From positions 62,001 to 126,000 of the forward strand of contig NZ_FWXF01000008.1 of assembly GCF_900176285.1 (NCBI RefSeq): DNA of 64,000 nucleotides, in the 5' to 3' direction. A program made the translations under genes and the position numbers. Position 1 is the stretch's first letter, and the number at the start of each line of letters is the position of its first letter. The notes beneath the pieces were generated by a model that was not told where the DNA came from, did not search any database, and saw nothing but the letters and a program-made list of their open reading frames with translations. Positions 38,868-47,346 of this stretch are shown in pieces. This DNA comes from Desulfacinum hydrothermale DSM 13146 (lineage in GTDB: Bacteria > Desulfobacterota > Syntrophobacteria > Syntrophobacterales > DSM-9756).

Positions 38868-39400
38868 GCGCACCGCTCACCCCGCACCTGGTGCTGGGCG
38901 GCGCTCGAAGCGGGAAGAGCACCTTCGCGGAATCCCTTGTGGCCGCCTTCCCACCTCCCCACGTCTATGTGGCCACGGCCCAGGTGCTGGATGCCGAGAT
39001 GGAAGCCCGGGTGGCCGCCCACCGGGCCCGGCGCGGATCGCACTGGCGCACCGTGGAATGCCCGCTGGATCTACCGCAAACCCTGAGCGAACTGGACCGG
39101 GAGGGATCCCCGATCCTGGTGGACTGCATCACGTTGTGGCTGTCCAACCTGCTGGCGGACCGCGGGGATGCGGGGGCCAAGGACGCGGTGGAGCGGCTCT
39201 GCCGGGTTCTGGAGGCCACGGCATCGCCCGTGGTGCTCGTATCCAACGAGGTGGGCTGCGGGATCGTGCCCGCCAATGCCATGGCCCGCACGTACCGGGA
39301 TCTGGCGGGCTGGGCCAATCAGCGTCTGGCCGCTGCGTGCCGGGCGGTGACCCTGGTGGCAGCGGGACTTCCATGGACCTTGAAACCCCAAAAGCCTTAG
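38864..39400 (+). CDS. cobU: adenosylcobinamide kinase / adenosylcobinamide-phosphate guanylyltransferase
   Basis: Bifunctional CobU of the cobalamin nucleotide-loop pathway, 178 residues. The P-loop GGARSGKST near residues 12-20, the YVATAQ motif and a HRARRGSHW motif with the guanylylated His are present. The start overlaps the parB stop (ATGA), with GGAGG inside parB. cobS follows. Sulfate reducers with a C1 pathway need corrinoids, which fits. Confidence 0.95.
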   Translation: MSAPLTPHLVLGGARSGKSTFAESLVAAFPPPHVYVATAQVLDAEMEARVAAHRARRGSHWRTVECPLDLPQTLSELDREGSPILVDCITLWLSNLLADRGDAGAKDAVERLCRVLEATASPVVLVSNEVGCGIVPANAMARTYRDLAGWANQRLAAACRAVTLVAAGLPWTLKPQKP

Positions 39401-39510
39401 CCCCACATGCCAAGCACCCTCGAAGCGCCCCGCCCAGGCCGCTGCCCAGGCGAGAGACGGCGTCAAACGGGGTGCCCGTCCCGGCGAGGCGCAGGAGCGA
39501 CCTTACGCAC

Positions 39511-40254
39511 ATGATCCAAGGATTTCGCACCGCACTGGCCTTTCTCTCGCGACTCCGTCTTCCGGGGGGCGGGACGGCCGTCCTGGAGCCCCGGGATCTT
39601 GCCCGCTCCTTTGCCTTCTTTCCCGCGGTGGGCCTCGTTTTGGGGTGCCTTCAGGCGGCGGCCGCCGTGGGCTTGGCCGCCTTACCCCCCGCCCTTTCGG
39701 CAATATGGGTACTGGCGCTGACCACATGGCTGACCCGGGGGCTTCATCTGGACGGTCTGGCCGATGTGGCCGATGGAGTGGGGGGCGGGTTCGACCCCCA
39801 AAGGCGGCTGGCCATCATGAAAGACAGCCGGGTGGGCGCCTTCGGGGTCATGGCCCTGGTGTTGGGCCTGCTGGTCAAGGCGGCGGCCTTGGCGCAGCTC
39901 CTCCAAGGTCCCCATCTGGGCCCCTTGGTGGTCGTTCCCATGATCAGCCGCGGCGCCATGGTCTGGTGCGCCTACAAAATCCCCTATGCGCGCTCGGAGG
40001 GCGGATTGGGAAAGCCCTTCGTGGATCATGTGGGCCGGCGGGAAATCGTCTGGAGCACCGCCACGGCGGCGGGGGTCGTGGCCCTGGGGCCGTGGACCTT
40101 GTGGCTCCTGGCGGCGGCGGCCCTCACGGTCTGGGCCGTTCGACGCCAATCCAAGAGATGGCTGGGAGGTATCACGGGAGATGTACTGGGCGCCGCCAAT
40201 GAGGTGGTGGAGATGGTGGGCTACACCCTGGCGGCGTTATTGGCGGCGACCTGA
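39511..40254 (+). CDS. cobS: adenosylcobinamide-GDP ribazoletransferase (cobalamin synthase)
   Basis: Integral membrane enzyme that joins adenosylcobinamide-GDP and alpha-ribazole. 247 residues with several membrane segments and the acidic motif GLHLDGLADVADG. ATG 39511 is 110 bp after cobU; the nearest AGGAG is 15 nt upstream, so an earlier start cannot be excluded. It completes the cobUS pair; cobT and cobC are not in the window. Confidence 0.93.
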   Translation: MIQGFRTALAFLSRLRLPGGGTAVLEPRDLARSFAFFPAVGLVLGCLQAAAAVGLAALPPALSAIWVLALTTWLTRGLHLDGLADVADGVGGGFDPQRRLAIMKDSRVGAFGVMALVLGLLVKAAALAQLLQGPHLGPLVVVPMISRGAMVWCAYKIPYARSEGGLGKPFVDHVGRREIVWSTATAAGVVALGPWTLWLLAAAALTVWAVRRQSKRWLGGITGDVLGAANEVVEMVGYTLAALLAAT

Positions 40255-40341
40255 TCCCGTGTCTTCTGAAAGCGTTCGCCGGTGCCGAGCATGGGGAATC
40301 CGGCGGGAGGCGAACCAGCAAACCAGAAAGGGGGATGCCGC

Positions 40342-41394
40342 GTGGCAGGTACCGAACCGACCCACCGGCCGATTCTGAGAGCTCTCAGCGAGGCCCACGG
40401 CGAACCGATCACGGGTGAGGCCCTGGGCCGGAAGCTGGGGATCAGCCGGACCGCCGTGTGGAAACAGGTGCAAAAGCTCCGCTCCATGGGCTACCCCATC
40501 GAAAGCCTGGGCAAGAAAGGCTATCGGCTGGCGGGTCCCGTGGATCTTCTGAGCCGCCAAGAGCTGGCCCCTCGACTCACGACCCGGTGGTTGGGACACC
40601 ACTTGGAACATCACCAAAGCGTGGGTTCCACCAACGAGCGCGCCATGGAACTGGCTCGCGCGGGAGCGCCGAACGGCACGGTGGTGGGGGCGGAAGCACA
40701 AACCCAGGGCCGCGGCCGACTGCAAAGGTCGTGGAGCTCGCCCATGGGAAAGGGCATCTATGTGTCCCTCGTCCTGAGGCCGGAGCTGCCGCCGCGCCGA
40801 GGCCCCGAAATGACGCTGTTGGCGGCCCTGGCCCTGGCGGAATCGATCCGGGACGCGTGGAACCTGGACGCCCGCATCAAATGGCCCAATGACCTGCTCC
40901 TTTCCGACCGGAAGGCGGCGGGGATCTTGACGGAAATGCAGTCGGAATCCGAACGGATTCAGTTCCTGGTGGTGGGCACGGGGATCAACGTGTTCCAGAC
41001 GCGGGAGGACTTGGGAGGGGACCTCCTGTACCCGGCCACCTCGCTGGCGCTGGAGCTGGATGCAGCAATGTCCGGCGCCTATGCACGACCTCCCCATCTG
41101 ACCCGGGCGAAGGTGCTGGCCGGCTATCTCAACCGTCTGGAAACCCTATACGAGGGATGGGTTCAGGAAGGTCTGGCACCGTACCTAAAACGACTGAAGG
41201 AACGTTCCGCCGTCTTGGGCCGATACGTCCGTGTGCAGACAGGGGAAACGACCGTCGTGGGCCGAGTGACGGACATTGCGCCCGACGGGGCGCTGGTCCT
41301 GGAAGAGAATCGGGGCGGGCAACGGGCCCTCTACGTGGGCGATATCCTGCGGGTGCGGCCGGCTGAGCAGGCCGCCGGTCCAGAAGGCCCCTAG
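40342..41394 (+). CDS. birA: biotin-protein ligase / biotin operon repressor BirA
   Basis: 350 residues: N-terminal winged helix (about 1-65), catalytic domain with GRGRLQRSW, KWPNDLLL and a following KAAGIL motif, and a C-terminal SH3-like domain. It attaches biotin to carboxylases and may repress biotin synthesis. The GTG at 40342 with AAAGGGGG upstream is preferred over the ATG at 40291. It overlaps the convergent dksA stop by 4 nt. Confidence 0.94.
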   Translation: MAGTEPTHRPILRALSEAHGEPITGEALGRKLGISRTAVWKQVQKLRSMGYPIESLGKKGYRLAGPVDLLSRQELAPRLTTRWLGHHLEHHQSVGSTNERAMELARAGAPNGTVVGAEAQTQGRGRLQRSWSSPMGKGIYVSLVLRPELPPRRGPEMTLLAALALAESIRDAWNLDARIKWPNDLLLSDRKAAGILTEMQSESERIQFLVVGTGINVFQTREDLGGDLLYPATSLALELDAAMSGAYARPPHLTRAKVLAGYLNRLETLYEGWVQEGLAPYLKRLKERSAVLGRYVRVQTGETTVVGRVTDIAPDGALVLEENRGGQRALYVGDILRVRPAEQAAGPEGP

Positions 41395-41753
41395 GCCTCC
41401 CGAACCTTTTCCATGGCTTCCTGGCGCCGCTTGCACTCGATGCACAAGGTGGTGACGGGCCGAGCCTTGAGACGGTCGATGCCGATATCGTCTCCGCACT
41501 CTTCGCAGATTCCGAAAGAGCCGTCTTCGATCCGCTGCAGGGCTTCCCGGATCTTCAAGATCAGCTTCCTCTCCCGATCCCGAATCCTCAGCATAAAGTT
41601 CCGGTCCGACTCGAGAGACGCACGGTCGGTGGGATCGGGGAACGTCACGACCTCATCGGTCATCCCCGTAACGGTCTTTTCCGCCTCAGCGTAGAGCTCT
41701 TGGAGTCTTTGTTCCAGGATCTCTTTGAAATAGGCCAGTGTCTCTTTGTCCAT
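41391..41753 (-). CDS. dksA: DksA/TraR C4 zinc-finger transcription factor
   Basis: 120 residues. A long coiled coil carries a DPTDRAS tip (DxxDxA form, as needed to act in the RNA polymerase secondary channel), and a CX2C/CX2C zinc finger follows (CEECGDDIG, LCIEC). It tunes transcription with ppGpp in the stringent response. The ATG at 41753 has GGAGG 6 nt upstream. A second, more divergent DksA-like gene stands at the other end of the phn operon. Confidence 0.93.
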   Translation of the reverse strand: MDKETLAYFKEILEQRLQELYAEAEKTVTGMTDEVVTFPDPTDRASLESDRNFMLRIRDRERKLILKIREALQRIEDGSFGICEECGDDIGIDRLKARPVTTLCIECKRRQEAMEKVREA

Positions 41754-41831
41754 GGGGAACCTCCACGCGGTGGATTGAAGGAAATAGTCGCTAGCACAGG
41801 CCATGCCGGTTTGTAAAGCGCAAAGTCATGA

Positions 41832-42329
41832 TCACGCCTCGTCGGAGACGGCAAAGGTGCCGCTTCGCCCCCCGCTCTTGTAGACCAGCCGGATACCTTC
41901 CAAACACATGGTCCGATCCAGGGCCTTGCACATGTCGTAGATGGTGAGTGCCGCATGGGCCACGGCGGTCAGGGCCTCCATCTCCACCCCGGTTCGATCG
42001 CAGGTCTTGGTGCGCGACTGGAGGCGGATGCCGGGAAGATCCTCGTCGGGCTCAAACGAGACCTCCACGGCCGTGAGCGGAATGGGATGGCACAGGGGGA
42101 TGAGTTCCCACGTCCGCTTGGCCGCCATGATGCCCGCCAGGCGGGCGGCTTCCAGCACGTTTCCTTTGGCCACCTCCCCCTCCAGGATCCGCTTCAGCGT
42201 CTCGGGAGCCATGCGGACCCGGCCCACGGCCCTGGCTTCCCGCCAGGTGGGGGCCTTGTCGCTCACATCCACCATCTTCAACCGGCCCTTCTCATCCAGA
42301 TGTGTCCACGATGGAGCGTTTGAAGGCAC
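41832..42329 (-). CDS. moaC: cyclic pyranopterin monophosphate synthase MoaC
   Basis: Second step of molybdenum cofactor synthesis, 165 residues. The motifs [23 protein letters not shown] and DMCKALDR are all present. The GTG at 42329 is preferred because AAAGGAG lies 7 nt upstream, over an ATG at 42347 that overlaps that signal. Divergent from the phn operon. Confidence 0.96.
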   Translation of the reverse strand: MPSNAPSWTHLDEKGRLKMVDVSDKAPTWREARAVGRVRMAPETLKRILEGEVAKGNVLEAARLAGIMAAKRTWELIPLCHPIPLTAVEVSFEPDEDLPGIRLQSRTKTCDRTGVEMEALTAVAHAALTIYDMCKALDRTMCLEGIRLVYKSGGRSGTFAVSDEA

Positions 42330-42380
42330 GGCGTCTCCTTTCCTCATTAGTGCCCATTGTCACAGTCATTCCACAAAGTC

Positions 42381-42439
42381 CCAACGATTCCGTCACACAA
42401 AGGTGGTCTCATGCACCCCGTGATCCAATGGATCGTTGG
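42381..42439. repeat. 8-bp inverted repeat in the moaC-phn intergenic region
   Basis: CCAACGAT (42381-42388) and ATCGTTGG (42432-42439) are exact complements 43 bp apart. The right arm overlaps a GATCC-AAT-GGATC palindrome (42422-42434). No regulator gene is adjacent and no Pho box was clear, so operator function is only a possibility. Confidence 0.35.
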
Positions 42440-42476
42440 TCAAAAAATGGACTGTAAAGAAGATAAGGAACCTACC

Positions 42477-43007
42477 ATGAGCGAGCACGGCCATGAAGTG
42501 AAATTCACCTTCCGGGATGCCGGCGCGGACGACCTGATGGATGTGCTGGCCCTGCTGCTGCACCTGGGCTATCCCTGTCCGTCCCATGAGCTGGCACCCG
42601 TTTACCGAGCTCTTCTCGATGACAGCCATTACCGTTGCATCTTGGCCCTGGTGCCAGGCGACGATGTGGTGGCCGGGATGGTCACCTTTCGCACTCTGCC
42701 CACTCTTCGACTGGCCGGAGTGCAGACGACCATCGAAGAACTGGTGGTCTTGCCGCCGTGGCGCGGCCTGGGGTTGGGAAGTGCCCTGGTGGGTCTGGCC
42801 ATGGCCGTGGCGGAGAGCCAGGGGGCGTCGCGCCTGGAGGTGATCACCAGCGAGCAGAGGGAAAGTACGCGCCGCCGGTTTTACGAAAAGGTCGGCCTGC
42901 AAAGGGCCATGTCTCGAGTCTATCGGCTGGACTTGTCCCAGAAGAAGGCCGTTTCTCCCCAGGCGGATCTTGAGAGCGAAAAAGTGAACGTGCTGTGGGG
43001 AGAGTGA
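42477..43007 (+). CDS. GNAT acetyltransferase, PhnO-like by context
   Basis: 176 residues of the GNAT fold with the acetyl-CoA motif PPWRGLGLGSALV and a following RFYEKVGL. It is the first gene of the phn operon, 2 bp before phnM. By position it may acetylate aminoalkylphosphonates before C-P cleavage, as PhnO does in E. coli. ATG 42477 follows AAGGA by 7 nt. The substrate is inferred from context only. Confidence 0.8.
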   Translation: MSEHGHEVKFTFRDAGADDLMDVLALLLHLGYPCPSHELAPVYRALLDDSHYRCILALVPGDDVVAGMVTFRTLPTLRLAGVQTTIEELVVLPPWRGLGLGSALVGLAMAVAESQGASRLEVITSEQRESTRRRFYEKVGLQRAMSRVYRLDLSQKKAVSPQADLESEKVNVLWGE

Positions 43008-43009
43008 GC

Positions 43010-44263
43010 ATGAAGACCCTTCTCTACGGTGGCCCGCTTTTCGACGGCCGAAACCTGTACTCCCAGGGATCCATCCTCTTTGATGAAGAGGGCATTCTTG
43101 CCCTGAACAACTCGGTGGATGCCCCTGACCCTTCCCGTCAGAGTCTCCATGTGGACAGCGCCCTGATCGTGCCGGCACTGGTGGATCTGCACTGCGATGC
43201 ACTGGAAAAGTGCATCGAGATGCGCCCGGGGGTCCACTTCGACCCCGAATTCGCCCTGCAGGCTTTGGATCGAAGGTTGGCGGCGGCGGGGATCGGCACC
43301 TTTTGTCATGCAGTGAGTTTCGCGGACAACGACCTGGGTTTGCGATCCCCGGATCGGGCGGCTGAGCTGGTTGGCACCATTCGGCACTTTGCGCGCTCCA
43401 AAGCCGCGACGGTTCGTCATTTGGTTCATGCGCGCTACGAAGTGGGATCTCGCCGTGCCGCAGGGGTGCTCATGGAATTGCTGGACGATGGTGTGGTGGA
43501 TGTGGCGTCCATCATGGACCACACGCCCGGCCAAGGCCAGTTCCGATCCTTTGAAGCCTACGAACGGTACTACTCGGGAACATACAGCCTCAGCCGCGAA
43601 GAAGTGTTGGCCATGGCCAGGGAAAAACAGGATCTGCGCTCCGAAGGCTGGCGTCAAGTCAGACGAGTGACCCAGCGGATCCTCGACCACGGGATCCCGC
43701 TCCTGAGCCATGACGACGATACGGCCGAGAAGGTGCGATTGGTGGCGGGCCTGGGGGCCGGAGGGTGCGAATTTCCCGTCACTCTGGAGGCGGCCCGCGA
43801 GGCCAAAGCGCGCTCCATGGGGGTTCTTGTAGGAGCGCCCAACGTGGTTCGTGGCGTTTCTTCCAACGGGCATCTGAGCGCACGTTCCGCGGTGGCCGCA
43901 GGCGTCGTGGATGCCTTGGTCAGCGACTACTACCCCGAGTGCCTTCTTCAGGCGCCCTTTGTGTTGGCCGCTGGTGCGGGCGGAAGTCTCCGGGATCATC
44001 TGGCCAAGACAACGGAAGGGCCGTCCAAGATCCTGGGGCCCGGCCACGTGTGCGGCAGCCTGAAGCCGGGCCGGCCTGCCGATGTGGCGGTTATCCAAAC
44101 GAACGGACCCTGGGTTTGGGTGAGTCATCTGTGGATCGGCGGGCGCAAGGTTTACGAAAGCCATGTTCCAAGCGGAAAAGGCGCGGACGAGGCCCTTCGG
44201 CCGCCTCTCCCCGTGGAACGAAGAGTGTCGACTATAGGGAGGAATGAACATGAGTGTCCATAG
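43010..44263 (+). CDS. phnM: alpha-D-ribose 1-methylphosphonate 5-triphosphate diphosphatase PhnM
   Basis: Amidohydrolase-fold enzyme that removes pyrophosphate before C-P bond cleavage. 417 residues with the metal-binding DLHCDALEK motif, MDHTPGQGQF, LLSHDDDT and SDYYP near the C-terminus. Start ATG follows GGGGAG. It overlaps phnC by 14 nt. Confidence 0.96.
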   Translation: MKTLLYGGPLFDGRNLYSQGSILFDEEGILALNNSVDAPDPSRQSLHVDSALIVPALVDLHCDALEKCIEMRPGVHFDPEFALQALDRRLAAAGIGTFCHAVSFADNDLGLRSPDRAAELVGTIRHFARSKAATVRHLVHARYEVGSRRAAGVLMELLDDGVVDVASIMDHTPGQGQFRSFEAYERYYSGTYSLSREEVLAMAREKQDLRSEGWRQVRRVTQRILDHGIPLLSHDDDTAEKVRLVAGLGAGGCEFPVTLEAAREAKARSMGVLVGAPNVVRGVSSNGHLSARSAVAAGVVDALVSDYYPECLLQAPFVLAAGAGGSLRDHLAKTTEGPSKILGPGHVCGSLKPGRPADVAVIQTNGPWVWVSHLWIGGRKVYESHVPSGKGADEALRPPLPVERRVSTIGRNEHECP

Positions 44264-45080
44264 TGCGGTGCCAATGGAAGCGAACCAGGTTCCCTTGGTG
44301 GAGGTTCGTGATCTGGTCAAACGCTATCCATCGGGAACCACGGCGCTCAAAGGAGTGAGTTTTCAGGTGAGCGTGGAAGACTTCATCGTGATCATCGGCT
44401 GTTCCGGTGCCGGCAAATCCACCCTGCTTCGCTGCCTCAATCGGCTTCTCAAGCCGACTTCCGGTCAGGTTCTGCTTCTCGGTGAGGACATCTCGACCGT
44501 CTCGAGCGCCAAGCTCCAGAGGGTTCGTCGGCGGGTGGGCATGATCTTCCAGCAATTTCATCTGGTGCCCCGCCTGACCGTGCTGGAGAACGTCCTGGCG
44601 GGGCGGCTGCGTTTCCAAAGCGCACCCGTTCCCCACACCCTCTCCTTGGCTCGGATTTTCCCTAAACGGGACAAGGAACTGGCGTTCCGTTGTCTCCAGG
44701 AAGTGGGGATCGAGCACCTGGCCTTGCAGCGGGCCGACACCTTGTCCGGAGGGCAGCAGCAGCGCGTGGCCATCGCACGGGTTCTGGCCCAGGAACCGGA
44801 GGTGATTCTGGCCGACGAACCCATTGCCAGCCTGGATCCGCGAAGCGCCTCGACGGTGATGAATCTGCTGCGGCAAATCCACGAAAGAAAGGGCATCCCG
44901 GTCCTGGTGAACTTGCACCACCTGGATTTCGTCAGGCGATACGCCGGGAGAATCCTCGGGATGCAGAACGGACGGCTGGTCTATGACGGACCTCCATCTC
45001 TGCTGGAAGCGGAGCTGGTGGAACGGATCTATCAGGGTAGTTGCGATGTGGCGTGGGAGGAGCTTCCCGCCTGCGCCTAA
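44250..45080 (+). CDS. phnC: phosphonate ABC transporter ATP-binding protein
   Basis: 276 residues. Walker [10 protein letters not shown], signature [13 protein letters not shown], Walker B ILADEP. It energises uptake with PhnE and PhnD. The ATG at 44250 has GGAGG at the right distance; the ATG two codons earlier touches that signal. Confidence 0.96.
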   Translation: MSVHSAVPMEANQVPLVEVRDLVKRYPSGTTALKGVSFQVSVEDFIVIIGCSGAGKSTLLRCLNRLLKPTSGQVLLLGEDISTVSSAKLQRVRRRVGMIFQQFHLVPRLTVLENVLAGRLRFQSAPVPHTLSLARIFPKRDKELAFRCLQEVGIEHLALQRADTLSGGQQQRVAIARVLAQEPEVILADEPIASLDPRSASTVMNLLRQIHERKGIPVLVNLHHLDFVRRYAGRILGMQNGRLVYDGPPSLLEAELVERIYQGSCDVAWEELPACA

Positions 45081-45109
45081 TTTTGAACCCATCAAGGAGG
45101 TAGGAAATC

Positions 45110-46000
45110 ATGGACGGTGTTAAGAAGATGTATGTCATTGCAGCAATCTTTGCTTTTGCCCTGTGTGCCGCCTTTTCTTCCGGAGCCTGGGCCGATCCGG
45201 GGCAATGGCCCAAGACCGTTCGGTTGGGGCTCATCCCCACGGAAGGAGGGGCGGACATTGTCAAGCGGTTCCAGCCTCTCATCGAGCATCTGGAAAAGAC
45301 ATTGGGAGTGAAGGTGGAGGCCAAAAGTGCTTCGGACTATGCAGGTGTGATCACGGCCATGGCCCACAAGCACATCGATTTCGCCTATCTGGGGCCCAAG
45401 AGCTACACGGAGGCATCAGAGAAGGCCAATGCGCAGGCGGTGGCCTGCGAGAAAAACAAAAAGGGTGAACCGGGCTACTACGGGATCATCATCGGCCGGA
45501 CGGGCTCCGGCATCAAGACATTGGAAGATGCCCGGGGCCATGTGTTCGCCTTTACAGACCCCAACTCCACATCCGGTTATCTGGTTCCCAACGTGCTCTT
45601 CTACCGGGATCTGAAGGTGGATCCGCGCCAATACTTCAAGGAAGTCAAATTTTCCGGATCCCATGGAGCCAGCATCCTGGCCGTGAAAAACGGATCCATT
45701 GAGGTGGCCGCCACCAACAACATCGATTTGGACCGCATGGCGGAAAAGGGCCAGGCTTCCTGGGACGATTTCAACATCTTATGGAAATCCGATCTCATTC
45801 CAGGCTCGCCCATGTGCGTGCGGAGCGATCTTCCGGAGAGTCTGAAGGCCGCCTTCGCCGGAGCCCTCATGATGTTCAACAGCAACCAGCAGGGGCTTGA
45901 GAAGCTTCAGATCGGGGGCTATCAGCCCGCAGACGACACCACCTACGATGTGATCCGATATCTGAAACAGCTCAAAAAGCAGCTGGCCCAAGCTTCCTGA
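45110..46000 (+). CDS. phnD: phosphonate ABC transporter substrate-binding protein
   Basis: Periplasmic binding protein, 296 residues, with a signal peptide ending near ALA-type ...SSGAWA (about residue 28). The family motif HKHIDFAYLGPKSY and SGYLVPNVLF are present. AAGGAGG stands before the ATG. It is followed by a 201-bp gap with a large hairpin, which may raise its expression over phnE. Confidence 0.96.
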   Translation: MDGVKKMYVIAAIFAFALCAAFSSGAWADPGQWPKTVRLGLIPTEGGADIVKRFQPLIEHLEKTLGVKVEAKSASDYAGVITAMAHKHIDFAYLGPKSYTEASEKANAQAVACEKNKKGEPGYYGIIIGRTGSGIKTLEDARGHVFAFTDPNSTSGYLVPNVLFYRDLKVDPRQYFKEVKFSGSHGASILAVKNGSIEVAATNNIDLDRMAEKGQASWDDFNILWKSDLIPGSPMCVRSDLPESLKAAFAGALMMFNSNQQGLEKLQIGGYQPADDTTYDVIRYLKQLKKQLAQAS

Positions 46001-46054
46001 GGGGAACGCCTGCCTCTGGTCCGGTCCGTGCAGGCGAAAACGGCCCGCTCGGCA

Positions 46055-46108
46055 GGGCCCCCATCCGCGGTACGCGGCATGCCGCTCATGCGGATGGGGG
46101 GCGGGCCC
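46055..46108 (+). repeat. large nested hairpin between phnD and phnE
   Basis: The arms GGGCCCCCATCCGC (46055-46068) and GCGGATGGGGG plus GGGCCC (46090-46108, with a 2-nt bulge) pair, and their loop itself holds a perfect palindrome GCGGCATGCCGC (46074-46085). There is no T-run, so it is not an intrinsic terminator. Such hairpins after a binding-protein gene often stabilise the upstream mRNA. Confidence 0.75.
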
Positions 46109-46201
46109 TCACGCAAGGCAGGGTAAGCCCTTTTGAGAATCCTTCGCTGTGTGTTTTCAAAAGGGCCCTCAGTGAACCTTCTGAAAAGGATTCCCCGGAC
46201 G

Positions 46202-47335
46202 ATGGAATCCTATGGAAATGAGGATATGAGTCTGACCGATACGCAGACTGCCGTGTCCCAGCCCACCTGGTGGCCCTCCTGGAGTTCCCTGAAAAAGGCC
46301 CTGATCACGACGGCGGTTTTCGCCGTGCTGGCCGTCACTTATGTGTGGACGGGAATCAATCCCGTGAAGCTCTATCAAAAGAGAGAAAACGCCTGGACCT
46401 ACCTCTTCGGGCGTCGTCTGACCCAGGAGGAACTCCAGAATGCCCGACGGCAAGCGGAGCGCATGCCGCTTATCGTTCTCACCCAGGAGATCCTTCAGGA
46501 ATTGAAGCAGGATGCCCGGCAGCGGGGCCTTGGGAAAGACCCAACAGCCTTGTATCGGCTGGCCCAGGAACAAGCCCGGAAGCGGCTGGAAACCATGCCG
46601 GTGGAGCGTCGGGAAGCGCTGGTTCGTAAGGAATTGGCGCGCATCGTGGATGAAAAGCGCGGCGGGTTCTTTCCGCCGGAGATGCGGGCAGGGCCTTTGC
46701 GCACCTACACAAAGGCGCTTCTGGAAACGGTGGCCATGGCCGTTTGGGGTAGTCTGCTGGCCATCGTGTGGGCCCTGCCCGTTTCCTTCCTGGCGGCGCG
46801 AAACAGCCTGGAGGTGCTCCTGCCTGGCGACAGACCCATTTTTCGTTGGGCCCGCACCACGTGTCAGTTCTTGGTGCGCCGAGTGCTTGACTTCTGCCGG
46901 GGTTTCAACGAATTCGTCATGGCCCTGGTCTTTGTGGCCGTCATCGGGTTGGGGCCCTTCGCCGGTGTAATGGCCTTGGCTATCCACACCTTTGGCATTC
47001 TGGGGAAGGTTTTCAGCGAGGCTATCGAAGCGGTGGAGTCCGGACAGGTGGAAGCGGTGGCCGCCAGCGGAGCCGCTCCTCTTCAGGTCCTTTCCTTTGC
47101 GGTGCTGCCCCAGGTGATGCCCTTGGTGGTCAGCTACAGCTTGTTGCGTTTCGAGTCCAATGTGCGCAGTGCGACCATCCTGGGATTCTGTGGAGCGGGG
47201 GGCATCGGTTTTCTCGTGTTCGACAAGCTCAACGGATACCAGTACCGGGAAGTGGCCACCATGATGCTGCTTGTGATCGTCAGCGTGACAATCATTGACT
47301 ATTGGTGCGGCGCTTTGCGCCGGCGTTTCATTTGA
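46202..47335 (+). CDS. phnE: phosphonate ABC transporter permease PhnE with long insert
   Basis: Inner-membrane permease. A first membrane segment (about residues 32-50) is followed by an unusually long hydrophilic, charged stretch (about 50-155), then the BPD permease core with the EAVAASGAAPLQVLSFAVLP loop that contacts PhnC. About 377 residues versus about 260-280 usually. The start is uncertain: ATG 46202 or ATG 46226 (GAGG close upstream). Confidence 0.92.
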   Translation: MESYGNEDMSLTDTQTAVSQPTWWPSWSSLKKALITTAVFAVLAVTYVWTGINPVKLYQKRENAWTYLFGRRLTQEELQNARRQAERMPLIVLTQEILQELKQDARQRGLGKDPTALYRLAQEQARKRLETMPVERREALVRKELARIVDEKRGGFFPPEMRAGPLRTYTKALLETVAMAVWGSLLAIVWALPVSFLAARNSLEVLLPGDRPIFRWARTTCQFLVRRVLDFCRGFNEFVMALVFVAVIGLGPFAGVMALAIHTFGILGKVFSEAIEAVESGQVEAVAASGAAPLQVLSFAVLPQVMPLVVSYSLLRFESNVRSATILGFCGAGGIGFLVFDKLNGYQYREVATMMLLVIVSVTIIDYWCGALRRRFI

Positions 47336-47346
47336 GGAGACATGTC

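Noticed and set aside
42350-42410. Pho box before the phn operon
   Set aside because: There are TGTCAC-like and CCGTCACAC-like elements, but spacing and sequence do not give two aligned 7-mers 4 bp apart.
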